Shown here: piece by piece, positions 9,194-17,700 of the stretch
Layout of the letters: each line of letters begins with the position of its first letter
How positions within the stretch are numbered: position 1 is the first letter of the stretch
NCBI RefSeq assembly: GCF_900110205.1
Contig: NZ_FOCV01000013.1
Coordinates: 71,728 to 135,727, forward strand
Length of the DNA: 64,000 nucleotides
Direction: 5' to 3'
DNA from: Rhizobium tibeticum
Lineage (GTDB): Bacteria > Pseudomonadota > Alphaproteobacteria > Rhizobiales > Rhizobiaceae
Notes under the pieces: model-generated
Database searches by the model: none
What the model was told of the DNA's origin: nothing
The model's input: the letters and a program-made list of their open reading frames with translations, nothing else
Translations under genes and position numbers: made by a program

Positions 9194-10285
9194 TCATTTG
9201 ACTTCTGTTTTGGCCGGGAGAAACCGTTGGTAGACGGCAACCGTTTCGGTGGCCATCCGCTCCGCTGAAAAGGCGCTGTGAAATCGAATCATGCCAGACC
9301 GACCTATTAACCTGGCGCGAATGGGATCAGAGAGCGCGTCGATCAAAACATCAGTTAGGGAGGAGGGATTTCCTGGCTCAGCTAAGAATGGGTGATCTTC
9401 GCCAAGCGCTTCGATGGTCCCCCCAATTCGGGTTGCGACGACCGTTAGTCCTACAGACATTGCTTCGAGCACCGCCAACGGCAGGCCCTCAAAGCGCGAG
9501 GGCAGGACAAAGAGGTCGGCATTCATCATGATGTTGGGAACGTCATTTCGGTGTCCGAGAAACTGGACATGATCGCGCAGTAACAGTTCGTCGACCAGAT
9601 CGTGGATAGCATTCATTTCCTCGCCCTCCCCCACGAGAAGAAGTAAGGCGCTGGGATGGACTGCAACCACTGTTGGCATCGCCCTTACGAGGGCAGCGTG
9701 ATCCTTCTGTTTCGAAAACCGCGCCACCGTAAGAAGGGTTGGTCGGGATTGAAACGGGCGTTCGCCGATCCCGTCTGCGTCGCTTTCCCCCCGATCCCAC
9801 GCATATATCCCGTTGCGGACAACCGTCAGCCGCGCCGGATCCACACCATTTCTTTCAAAACTCTTGCGAGAGGCCTCGGAGACTACGATATGATGGGCAA
9901 CTGTCAAAATCCCTCTATGATACTGCGCGATCTGTTCGGCATCTGTCAGCAAATATGGCAAATGCTCCGTTCGTATGACGGGAATTCCGCAATTGCCTCC
10001 TACACGGGCAATCTCGTGTCCCTCCCACCCGATGCCGGCATGGATGTGAAGCAGCGATGCACCCGATGAACGCAGCCATTCTTCAAATGCCGCCGGGTCA
10101 TCGGCGCTCTTGATCGCCAAGCCGCGGCATACGGCGCGGGTCAGCAACGCGGAGTTCGGCGGAGCCGCAAGCGTGACTTTGTAGTGTGTTCTAAGCGCCT
10201 GTCCGAGCGTAAGCATGTGCTCGCCCATCCCGGACGGCTCGCGGCTGTCGGTGGCGATAACGATGTGCTGCAATACTCTTGTCAT
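9194..10285 (-). CDS. Glycosyltransferase family 4
   Basis: A 363-residue GT-B fold transferase. The N-terminal domain has SGMGEHMLTLGQALRTHY near residues 18-35. The C-terminal donor-binding domain has LLTVARFSKQKDHAALVRAM and SRFEGLPLAVLEAM, which carries the EX7E pair for binding the nucleotide-sugar phosphate. It has no signal peptide and is likely cytosolic or peripheral at the membrane. It starts within the stop of the upstream glycosyltransferase-mutase gene (four-base overlap) and is followed after 12 bases by the oxidoreductase fusion, so the genes are probably translationally coupled. The donor could be UDP-galactofuranose supplied by the mutase, but this is inference from context only. 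Confidence 0.88.
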   Translation of the reverse strand: MTRVLQHIVIATDSREPSGMGEHMLTLGQALRTHYKVTLAAPPNSALLTRAVCRGLAIKSADDPAAFEEWLRSSGASLLHIHAGIGWEGHEIARVGGNCGIPVIRTEHLPYLLTDAEQIAQYHRGILTVAHHIVVSEASRKSFERNGVDPARLTVVRNGIYAWDRGESDADGIGERPFQSRPTLLTVARFSKQKDHAALVRAMPTVVAVHPSALLLLVGEGEEMNAIHDLVDELLLRDHVQFLGHRNDVPNIMMNADLFVLPSRFEGLPLAVLEAMSVGLTVVATRIGGTIEALGEDHPFLAEPGNPSSLTDVLIDALSDPIRARLIGRSGMIRFHSAFSAERMATETVAVYQRFLPAKTEVK

Positions 10286-12627
10286 TTCACGCTCGCAGCA
10301 ATGGTGCTCGCGTGCGCCTTTGACATCTTCCGGTATGTCGCCAGAGCCTGGCCCACCACCTGATCCATATTATAGTACTTGTATGTCGCCAGCCGACCGA
10401 CAAATGTCACGTCGCTAGAACGTCGCGCAACAGCTTCATATTGCTTGTACAGTGCCTGATTGTCCGGTCGAGGGATGGGATAGTAGGGTTCCCCTTCTCC
10501 ACCGGCGAACTCATAGGAAATGGTTGTCTTCGGATGGATCTGGCCAGTCAGATGCTTGTATTCGGTAATCCTCGTATACGGCACTGTCTCCGAAGGATAG
10601 TTGATCACGCCGACTGGTAGCAGGCGTCTGGCATCATGTGTTTCGTGTCGGAACTCAAGGCTCCGGTATGGAAGACGACCGAAGCGATAATCAAAATATT
10701 CGTCGATCGGTCCTGTGAAAATCGTATGTGCCTCGGGATGGTCCCTTCGGATGTCGGCGAATTCCGTGCCGAGCGATACGGTGATGTACTCGTGGTCCAA
10801 CATTTTCTCGAACATCCTAGTGTAGCCATGCAGCGGCATAGCCTGGTAGGTGTCGAGGAAATATCGGTCGTCATCGCTGACGCGTGCCGGGACACGCGAG
10901 GTTACCGATCTGTCAAGCTGACTCGGATCGAGACCCCATTGCTTGCGGGTGTATCCTTGGAAAAACGCGCGGTAGAGATCGCCACCGACCTGGGAGACAA
11001 CCGCATCCTTCGCTGTTTCGATCGGATCGCAAGGCTCTGCACGAGCGGCCAAAAATAAGGCGGCCTCAGCTTCGTCCTTCAGATTGAGACCGTAGAACCC
11101 ATTGAGGGTCGTTCGGTTGATGGGGACTGGCAGTCGATGATCGCCGATATCGGCGAGCACACGGTGTTGGTACGGCCTCCAATCGGTAAATTGTGACAAG
11201 TAGTCGAAAATTTCCTGACTGTTGGTATGAAAAATATGCGGTCCATATCGATGAACGAGGATGCCGTCTTCATTGTGAAAATCGTACGCGTTGCCGCCGA
11301 TATGCGGACGCCTATCACACAAAAGCACATGCCTCCCATCGGCCGCCAATCTTTCTGCCAGCACCGAGCCCGCAAAGCCTGCACCGACGATTAGGTAGTC
11401 ATAGGATGACCTCGACCTGGCGCTTGACGGTGGAGATGGGAATTGTGTGAGAGAATGTGTGAATGCGGACCGACGGATGATGGCTTCCTCAACCAGCACA
11501 CTCATCGCGTGAAACGTGTCGTCCCACGACGAAGCGGCGAGAAGGGTATCAACTGATCTCAGCCAGGCGCCGTCGGATTCTTTTAAGGCAAGCGCATCGT
11601 CGCACGCTCTGGCAAACTGCTCGGCATCCCGCGCAAGAGCGACACCGGAAACGCCCCCGTATTGACGCACGACGTCGGCGATAGGCGTCGATACGATTGG
11701 TCGACCAGCAGCAAGATACTCGGGCGTCTTGGTGGGGCTTATGAACCGTGTTGCGTCGTCGAGAGCAAATGGCATCAGTGCCCCGCTCCAGCCCGACACA
11801 TACGCTGGCAGTTCGCCATATGTTTTTCGGCCCAGGTAATGGATGTTCGCCGCTTTGGGGAGGTCGTCGGATGAAATCTTGACGATTGGCCCGATAAACA
11901 CAAAAGAGAGGTTCGGTCTAGCGTTGGCTACAGCGCTTATGAGGCCGAGGTCGAGGCGCTCGTCGATGACGCCATAATATCCGAACTTTGGAGCGCTGAT
12001 GGACCTTTGATCGGCCGGCTCCTCGAGGTTTCCACGAGCAGAGTGGAAATGGTCTACATCGACGCCAGATGGGAAAGGATGAATATTGTCATGCAGATGC
12101 CGCTTGGCCTCATACAGGCTGTGGCCGCCGGTGAAGGCCACATCGGCGCGTTTAAGGAGTGCAGCCTCGGCGTCCTTGAGAGTTGGCGGCGCAAATTTGA
12201 AGTTGGCCAACTCGTCCATGCAATCGTAAATGACCGCCGCCGCATCGATGTGACGAGCGAGCCCATACATGAGCGGAGTATAGAACCATAGGATCGGGCG
12301 GGCCACGCCGTAGATCGACAATAGTTCATCCAACAGGTTTCTTAGTTCACGCTCCCTCTCGTCCTGACCTAACCAGTGAGGGATTCGTGGACGTATGGCT
12401 TTCACCGCCGTCCCCTCAAATGGATGGATCTCCAGATAGGCTAAATGGTGATCTGTGGGGATGAACTCTTCGAAATAGAAGACCTGTCTATCTCGCGCGA
12501 AACGCTCCATCAAATGCTGGGGACGCTGCAGCACAAAATCCCAGCGCAAATGGGAAAAACATATGATCGGCGCCTTGCGTTGTTCGGCTGTACGGAACCC
12601 TTGGGTGAGTGAGCTGGAAAGATTCAT
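10282..12627 (-). CDS. Glycosyltransferase fused to UDP-galactopyranose mutase
   Basis: A 781-residue fusion. Residues about 15-385 are a GT-B-like glycosyltransferase (ICFSHLRWDFVLQRPQHLME at the N-terminus; SPTKTPEYLAAGRPIV in the donor domain). Residues about 408-770 are a UDP-galactopyranose mutase (Glf). DYLIVGAGFAGSVLAERLA is the FAD loop, GGNAYDFHNEDG follows, and R561 in TRKQWG and R686 in VPYTRITEYKH match the conserved substrate-phosphate arginines. The mutase converts UDP-galactopyranose to UDP-galactofuranose with reduced FAD. The fused transferase may use that product directly, a form of substrate channelling. It is the second gene of the operon, 60 bases after the first, and overlaps the next gene by four bases. 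The mutase call is firm. The specificity of the transferase domain is unknown. Confidence 0.9.
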   Translation of the reverse strand: MNLSSSLTQGFRTAEQRKAPIICFSHLRWDFVLQRPQHLMERFARDRQVFYFEEFIPTDHHLAYLEIHPFEGTAVKAIRPRIPHWLGQDERERELRNLLDELLSIYGVARPILWFYTPLMYGLARHIDAAAVIYDCMDELANFKFAPPTLKDAEAALLKRADVAFTGGHSLYEAKRHLHDNIHPFPSGVDVDHFHSARGNLEEPADQRSISAPKFGYYGVIDERLDLGLISAVANARPNLSFVFIGPIVKISSDDLPKAANIHYLGRKTYGELPAYVSGWSGALMPFALDDATRFISPTKTPEYLAAGRPIVSTPIADVVRQYGGVSGVALARDAEQFARACDDALALKESDGAWLRSVDTLLAASSWDDTFHAMSVLVEEAIIRRSAFTHSLTQFPSPPSSARSRSSYDYLIVGAGFAGSVLAERLAADGRHVLLCDRRPHIGGNAYDFHNEDGILVHRYGPHIFHTNSQEIFDYLSQFTDWRPYQHRVLADIGDHRLPVPINRTTLNGFYGLNLKDEAEAALFLAARAEPCDPIETAKDAVVSQVGGDLYRAFFQGYTRKQWGLDPSQLDRSVTSRVPARVSDDDRYFLDTYQAMPLHGYTRMFEKMLDHEYITVSLGTEFADIRRDHPEAHTIFTGPIDEYFDYRFGRLPYRSLEFRHETHDARRLLPVGVINYPSETVPYTRITEYKHLTGQIHPKTTISYEFAGGEGEPYYPIPRPDNQALYKQYEAVARRSSDVTFVGRLATYKYYNMDQVVGQALATYRKMSKAHASTIAASVK

Positions 12628-12687
12628 TTGCGGATCCGCGGTTTATTGGAAGCCTTCCAACCTCCACTCCGGCGGTTTGTTCCGCAG

Positions 12688-14058
12688 TCATTTCTGCCCC
12701 GCACGCGAATCCATGATTTCGCAAAGCTTGCGGACTGAATGTGGCCACGTCCAATTATCGAGGACAACCTGGCGCGGCGAATAATTTGAGAGGTTTTCAA
12801 GCATGCTCAAAATGGCGTGGTGAAAATCATCCGCTGCTGCAGTCTCTCCTGTTCGCGGAGTAATATACTGAAGTCCGCAAACGAGAGCGCTGTTAGCGAG
12901 AACCGGCAGGCCAGCGAGCATGTATTCGGTTAAGATTGCCGGCGCGCCGTCGTTGATGCCGCAAACCACGCCGATCTTTGCCTGGTTCATTAGACTATTA
13001 ACCTCTGCATATGGCACGCCTGGCGGACCAACAAAGTCGACGTCGATTCCCAAGGTTTGCACTTGTGCGCGTAGAATATTCCCGAGTTCCCCATAGCCGC
13101 AGACGCAAAGTGCCCTCATACCAAGCGGAAGCTTAGCCAGGGCATCGAAAAGGATATCGTGGCGCTTGTAAGCTTGAGCCGCGGCTACATAGATAATGTC
13201 ATATCGCCGTGGGCCATCGAGTGGATAGAACATGCTCTCAGAGGCAAATTCCGGCCCGATCGGAAGGACCGCCGTCTTCATTTCCGGATGTCGCCGGTTC
13301 GCCTCCTGCGACTGCCACAAGGCGCCGGTCAGCACGAGATCGAAATGTTGGCTGATTGATCGGGGAACTCGCCACGTAGGAGCATCGATAGAATTGTAGA
13401 TTTTATAGCTGCTCTTGCATGCAACAAGTATGTCTTCTGAAACGCCAAGCCCCCACACGCAGAGAATATCGGGAGCACCAAACGTAAGGATGTGGGCTAG
13501 CATGTCATTCGACGCGAATGGCGCCTCTGGGCCGTTCATTGCAAATGAACGGCGAACAAGAAACGGATTAGTCGTCAAATCCTCCGGGGGCGGGCGGGCG
13601 CCGCGCCAATGCGTCCAAACTTCAACGATGTCGACTATCCCCATCTTCAAGCAAGCAAGGGGCAGGCGTTCAATGTAACCGCCCTGCACCACTAGATCAT
13701 GGATTGGCCGTTCGGCAGTGAAAGGACTTCCCCGCGCGCCGCTGGCCCACTGGGCTCGCAACTCCTCGATAGAGAGCGGCGAGGAAGGCACGGACCAGCC
13801 GGCTTGATAGTCACTGATCACGACAAGACGCTTTTTGCCTAAATATTGCTTATTCAATTCCCTCCACTCCGTCCACCCATGACGCAGACCATTCCTTGCG
13901 GTTACGTTCGCAGAGGCTGCGTTCGCACTCGCGATCGCAACAATCGGGACGGCGCGAAGTTCCCGCTTCAGTTTCGACGGATGCACATGTAGTTGTAGGC
14001 CCAGCCGACAATCGCTTGAAGCGATGTTCGTCAAAAACAGGGTTTCGCTCTCGGTCAT
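12688..14058 (-). CDS. Glycosyltransferase (GT4-like), first gene of the glycan operon
   Basis: A 456-residue protein. The first 230 residues are divergent (VVISDYQAGWSVPSSPLSIE; YKIYNSIDAPTWRVPRSIS). The C-terminal half is a recognisable donor-binding domain, with RRYDIIYVAAAQAYKRHDIL, then ALCVCGYGELGNILRAQV and NDGAPAILTEYMLAGLPVLA. The ATG at 14058 is preferred over the TTG one codon upstream. GAGG lies about 13-16 bases before it. The TGA of a 40-codon open frame upstream overlaps this ATG (TGATG), so coupling to a leader peptide is possible. The next gene starts 60 bases after its stop. It is probably a cytosolic transferase of the same pathway, with unknown donor and acceptor. Confidence 0.8.
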   Translation of the reverse strand: MTESETLFLTNIASSDCRLGLQLHVHPSKLKRELRAVPIVAIASANAASANVTARNGLRHGWTEWRELNKQYLGKKRLVVISDYQAGWSVPSSPLSIEELRAQWASGARGSPFTAERPIHDLVVQGGYIERLPLACLKMGIVDIVEVWTHWRGARPPPEDLTTNPFLVRRSFAMNGPEAPFASNDMLAHILTFGAPDILCVWGLGVSEDILVACKSSYKIYNSIDAPTWRVPRSISQHFDLVLTGALWQSQEANRRHPEMKTAVLPIGPEFASESMFYPLDGPRRYDIIYVAAAQAYKRHDILFDALAKLPLGMRALCVCGYGELGNILRAQVQTLGIDVDFVGPPGVPYAEVNSLMNQAKIGVVCGINDGAPAILTEYMLAGLPVLANSALVCGLQYITPRTGETAAADDFHHAILSMLENLSNYSPRQVVLDNWTWPHSVRKLCEIMDSRAGQK

Positions 14059-14926
14059 CAAGCGTCTTGCCTCGACAAACGAGCATGCAGCGGGTCGACC
14101 AAATTCCGTCTCGGCAAAACCAGGTTGCCCTGACGCGCGATCGCTTCGCCACCACCACAGGTGGTTCGGCTTTCAGCCATAGCGGTCCGCCACCTCGTTC
14201 ATTGGCGATGTCCCCCACGCCCGGCCTTACCCGTCTGAGTAGCTCCAGCGTAGTCTTCATGGACAGACTCCCTTTGGTCACATGGAAAGCCGATTACAGA
14301 TCATGGCTGACGAGACTATTTGGGGGCAGAACACCGGTTACGCTTGGCTGGTGATTCTGGCTCGTTACCCTGTTGCGTAAGCGGGCGATTGGCTGGACTT
14401 CGTCAGGCTTTCGATCCGGAGCACGATTGCGACACATCTGCTCGAGAGGGTGCAATGCGATTGAACATGTGGAGCGGCGTCTGGCCGCCGTTCCAGCGAG
14501 TTCATGCCCATACTTTGCGTAAACCGCGCGGCGGACGCGGCGAAGGATCGCCTCAGTTCCGTGAAAGTCACTCCGATGGAAGTTCTGGGAGGGTTCCTCG
14601 TCGAGGAGATGCAATCTGACGATTTGCAGCTGCTGGAAAAGCTGCATGACACCGAGACCGCTTGCTGCAGATCCATGAGCTGTCGGGGCGCGACAATGGG
14701 TGATGATCCGAGCGAGGGAATCGCTCGGACGAGCCTTGGAATTGGTGTCAATCCGAAATCTCGACCTGCAGGCTCGTTGTAGTCGGCTGATCTCGATGCG
14801 AACGACGGCGTCGAAGCTCTTAAGTCGATGGAGCGCGTCGCACGCGCTAACGTCCCCGGACTTCGATGTTCCGCTTCGTCCGCGGTTTGCAAGGCCTCGA
14901 GAATTTTTGCACTTCGAAAAGGGCAA
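14059..14926. other. Leader region of the glycan operon, no firm gene
   Basis: About 870 bases upstream of the first glycosyltransferase. The promoter of the operon should lie here. Two small minus-strand frames run into the transferase start. One begins at 14257 with MKTTLELLRRVRPGVGD behind AGGGAG. A 40-codon frame beginning MAESRTTCGGGEAIARQ ends in TGA overlapping the transferase ATG. Either may be a leader peptide or chance. Longer frames on both strands between 14294 and 14926 have no protein-like features. Confidence 0.35.
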
Positions 14927-14943
14927 GAGCCCCTGAGGGGCTC
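14927..14943 (-). terminator. Hairpin terminator behind the KGG-like small gene
   Basis: GAGCCCC and GGGGCTC pair perfectly around a three-base loop, 13 bases after the stop of the small gene at 14957. On the minus strand it is followed by TTGCCCTTTTC, a weak T-rich tail. It is probably a Rho-independent terminator. Confidence 0.7.
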
Positions 14944-14956
14944 CCGCATATTGTGA

Positions 14957-15115
14957 CTATTTCGACTTCTTGTGGCTCTGTTCGCCAGCTTTGACATGCT
15001 GCTCGTGTGAACCGCCCTGCTTGCCGGTTGAGCTCGAGCTTTTGGCCGAAGCGCTTTTGCTGGTTCCGGACTTTGACCCGGCTTTGCCCGATTGTGATCC
15101 GCTTGTAGATGGCAT
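14957..15115 (-). CDS. Small Ser/Lys/Gly-rich KGG-like protein (52 aa)
   Basis: A 52-residue low-complexity protein: an N-terminal Ser/Gly/Lys-rich stretch (SGSQSGKAGSKSGTSKSAS) and a C-terminal part STGKQGGSHEQHVKAGEQSH. The latter resembles the short Gly-Gly-Ser/His-Glu repeats of KGG-type stress-induced bacterial proteins. It is very hydrophilic and probably disordered, with no signal peptide. A perfect ribosome binding site (GGAGGAG) lies 5-11 bases upstream of the ATG, and a hairpin terminator follows directly, so it is a complete single-gene unit. That makes the gene credible in spite of its size. It may be a stress-induced protein. No enzymatic role is expected. Confidence 0.7.
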   Translation of the reverse strand: MPSTSGSQSGKAGSKSGTSKSASAKSSSSTGKQGGSHEQHVKAGEQSHKKSK

Positions 15116-15830
15116 GTTGAACTCCTCCGTGATGAGATCAGAAATGATCTCCGGTACCTCAAACTTCGATCAGACGAAACGGTTCCCGTGGCTCGAAACA
15201 AACTTCCTCAAGCCTCTCGGAAAGACATTGATGAACATGGAGCTCGCTTAAGAAAAGAGAGGGCCAATAAGCATCGTCGCGATGTCGTCGACGATCCAGC
15301 AACCTTCGCCGTATAGTTCGACGGCGGCATTGCAAAGCGTGTCCGAAGTGGTTTCGTCTAATGGAACTTCTTCTAAGCGGTGCCAGCGACGGACCCGTTC
15401 GGAAAGGACGCGACGTCCCGCTCAAAATTCTTCTCGATGGCGGTCCTCCGTTTTCGAACGGATTAGGATTCGCCCAATGCTCGTCAACTGCTGCGCGTTA
15501 GGCGCTAGATCGTTCCGACACGCTCAGAGCGGCTGCGGCTCTTGGTGTTCTTGCCGGGTCGAGGTGTTCGCCGGGCCGACAACCTCGTCGCCAAGGTCTA
15601 GCCATGAGTGCCCAAGGACGATATCGACCTCTTCTGGTGTCACTAACTGGTGTTCCAGGATCGGTGCTGTTACCATCGGATTCGATTAAATCGAATGGTG
15701 TAAACTTTTGATATACCAGCGTAATTCGAAAAATGATCAAAGTTATGAGCCAATTTCCCCAAGCTTAAATTCCAATTGACACGAACTTGACTTCCAATTG
15801 TCATAAGCGCTATTCCCAATTGGCGACGAT
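15116..15830. other. Stretch without a firm gene
   Basis: About 700 bases with fragments only. A minus-strand frame ending near 15250 reads VPLDETTSDTLCNAAVELYG and WIVDDIATMLIGPLFS. It looks protein-like but has no start, so it may be a degraded small gene. A 50-codon minus frame at 15524-15676 reads MVTAPILEHQLVTPEEVDI, without a ribosome binding site. Neither can be named. Confidence 0.35.
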
Positions 15831-16568
15831 CGGGTTCCCTGGTCCTGCTCGGAGGCTTTCCAGAGGCCATCGGCCGCACGACAGAGCGAAGACAGCAGGA
15901 TTGGGCTCGGTCCTACCTTACTTCGGTCCTGACGCGGGATCTCCGAGATATCGCAGCTTGACAAACTGTCCGAGCTTCCGAAGTTCGTCCGGTTGCTTGC
16001 AGAGCATTCGGGTCAGTTGGTTAACTACTCCCAGTTTGGTGGAAGCATCGGTGTTAGCCACAAAACTGGTCAACGCTATGTAGGCTTGCTGGAGCAGGTG
16101 TTTCTGGTAACCACACTGCAGCCTTGGTTCACAAACGCACTGAAGCGGATCGTGAAAACCCCAAAGATCCACTTTCTCGATTCCGGGATCCTGGCCGCCA
16201 GCCGCGGCCTAACCTTCGAACGCATCAAGGCCAATAGGCACGAATTTGGCGCGTTACTTGAGAGTTTCATCTTCGCAGAAGTGCTGAAATTGATGACGGG
16301 CTCAGACCTGAGGCTCGCCCTCTAATATTTTCGCGATCAGCAGCTGAAGGAAGTCGATGTCGTTCTCGAGCGGGACGACGGAGCGATTGCCGGTATCGAA
16401 ATCAAGGCAAGCGCTACCGTAAGGTCCGATGACTTCGGTGGGCTGAAAACCTTGGCCGAAACCTGCAAGGACCGGTTCAAATACGGCATCGTCCTCTATG
16501 ACGGGTCGGACATAGTTCACTTTGATGACCGGCTCGCCGCAGTGCCAATTTCGTCGCTGTGGTATTGA
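15831..16568 (+). pseudogene. AAA/DUF4143-type ATPase relic
   Basis: This is the C-terminal two thirds of a DUF4143 ATPase. SLVLLGGFPEAIGRTTERR is followed by a one-base frameshift near 15955. The frame then gives LDKLSELPKFVRLLAEHSGQ and the DUF4143 core (SHKTGQRYVGLLEQVFLV; KTPKIHFLDSGILAA). An in-frame TAA at 16323-16325 interrupts it before RDQQLKEVDVVLERDDG and GIEIKASATV, the nuclease-like C-terminal end. The stop is TGA at 16566. The N-terminal P-loop ATPase part is missing. Intact relatives are of uncertain function and are often found in mobile or accessory regions. This copy is dead unless it is read as fragments. Confidence 0.8.
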
Positions 16569-16700
16569 CTAAAGTTCAGTTGACCACAAACGGGACCAGA
16601 GTGTCCGGAATCTCCCACGAGCAGAGTTGGACGCTTGCGGTTCACCACTAGAGGCGTAGGCTAACCCGGATATCGAACTCAAGTAGCAAAGGCATAGACC

Positions 16701-17123
16701 ATGGCCGCATGCTTTCGATACATCGTCGACGACGTCAGTGCCTCGATCGATTTCTACACGAAACATCTCGGCTTCAAGCTCGAGATGCATCCTGCCCCGT
16801 CCTTTGCCGAAATCTCGCGTGACGACATGCATCTCTATCTCAGCCAGCCGAACCCGCGCGGTGGCGGCGGCTCGCCTATGCCGTCAGGAGAGCAGCAGGC
16901 GCCGGGCGGCTGGAACCGCATCCATCTCACGGTGGAAAACTTGAACAGAGTGGTAGAGGAACTGAGGTCGGCGGGCTGTCGTTTCCGCAACGAGCCTGTC
17001 CAGGGCGCCGGTGGCAAACAGATCCTGCTAGAAGATCCCTCTGGAAATCTGGTGGAATTGTTCGAGCCCAACACGCCCCAGTATCGCGCCCCGGGGTCGA
17101 GCTCGAGGATCGCCATCCAGTAG
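16701..17123 (+). CDS. VOC family (glyoxalase/bleomycin resistance-type) protein
   Basis: A 140-residue single-module VOC protein. CFRYIVDDVSASIDFYTKHL at the N-terminus is the first beta-alpha-beta-beta-beta unit and WNRIHLTVENLNRVVEELRS starts the second. ILLEDPSGNLVELFEP is the typical closing strand with the metal-ligand glutamate. Such proteins bind a metal and act as dioxygenases, lyases, isomerases or drug-binding proteins. The substrate cannot be told. The ATG at 16701 follows CAAAGGCATAGACC. It stands alone between the DUF4143 relic and the non-coding gap before the exonuclease. Confidence 0.85.
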   Translation: MAACFRYIVDDVSASIDFYTKHLGFKLEMHPAPSFAEISRDDMHLYLSQPNPRGGGGSPMPSGEQQAPGGWNRIHLTVENLNRVVEELRSAGCRFRNEPVQGAGGKQILLEDPSGNLVELFEPNTPQYRAPGSSSRIAIQ

Positions 17124-17700
17124 TCGGCGGATCAGGTTGTGCCGACGGGGAAGATAGCGAGTGGCCGCGCAAGATCGTCCACATTGACGTGGCCCACCGA
17201 GAGGTTTCCACCGAGGAACGCCGGTCGCGATGCGATCGCACTTTTAGTCGTCGTCCCTATTGTTCTCGTCGGCTGCTATGTCGCTGGACGAACCTACCGG
17301 ATCATCCCGCATCAGCCGTTACATCAGCGGGATCGAGGATATTAACAAGGAAGCGCCCTACTACTTCGAGCCACACAGATCCTCCAATCGTGGGACATGT
17401 CCTATGGCCAATTGTGACTGCGCCTTGTCGCCGACAAATGGCTTTCATGGCGCAGGACAACTCGCTGACAAGCAGCGGTAAATCGTTGCACGCGATGACC
17501 GCGGAGGAACGAAAAGACCTGCCGTGGAGGAGGAGTGGAGCCGATCCCATAAGCGATCTTTGAGACAAGGAAGTCGTTCACTGTCGACGTTTTGCGGGAG
17601 GGGGAGCGTCGCTTCAATGACGTCGACTATATAATGAACGCCCAAGTCGTAGGTAGAACTTCGCAACTCAGCCATGTGCCATGGGTGCAGCGAATATTTC
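17124..17700. other. Intergenic stretch, nothing coding recognised
   Basis: About 580 bases between the VOC gene and the convergent exonuclease gene. Short frames on both strands are not protein-like, apart from one short hydrophobic stretch near 17230-17290 on the plus strand (DAIALLVVVPIVLVGCYVAG) without a supported start. It may be a remnant. Confidence 0.35.

Noticed and set aside
14365..15201. A 278-codon minus-strand frame across 14.4-15.2 kb
   Set aside because: Ser/Arg-rich composition without motifs. It also overlaps a small gene that has a perfect ribosome binding site and terminator.
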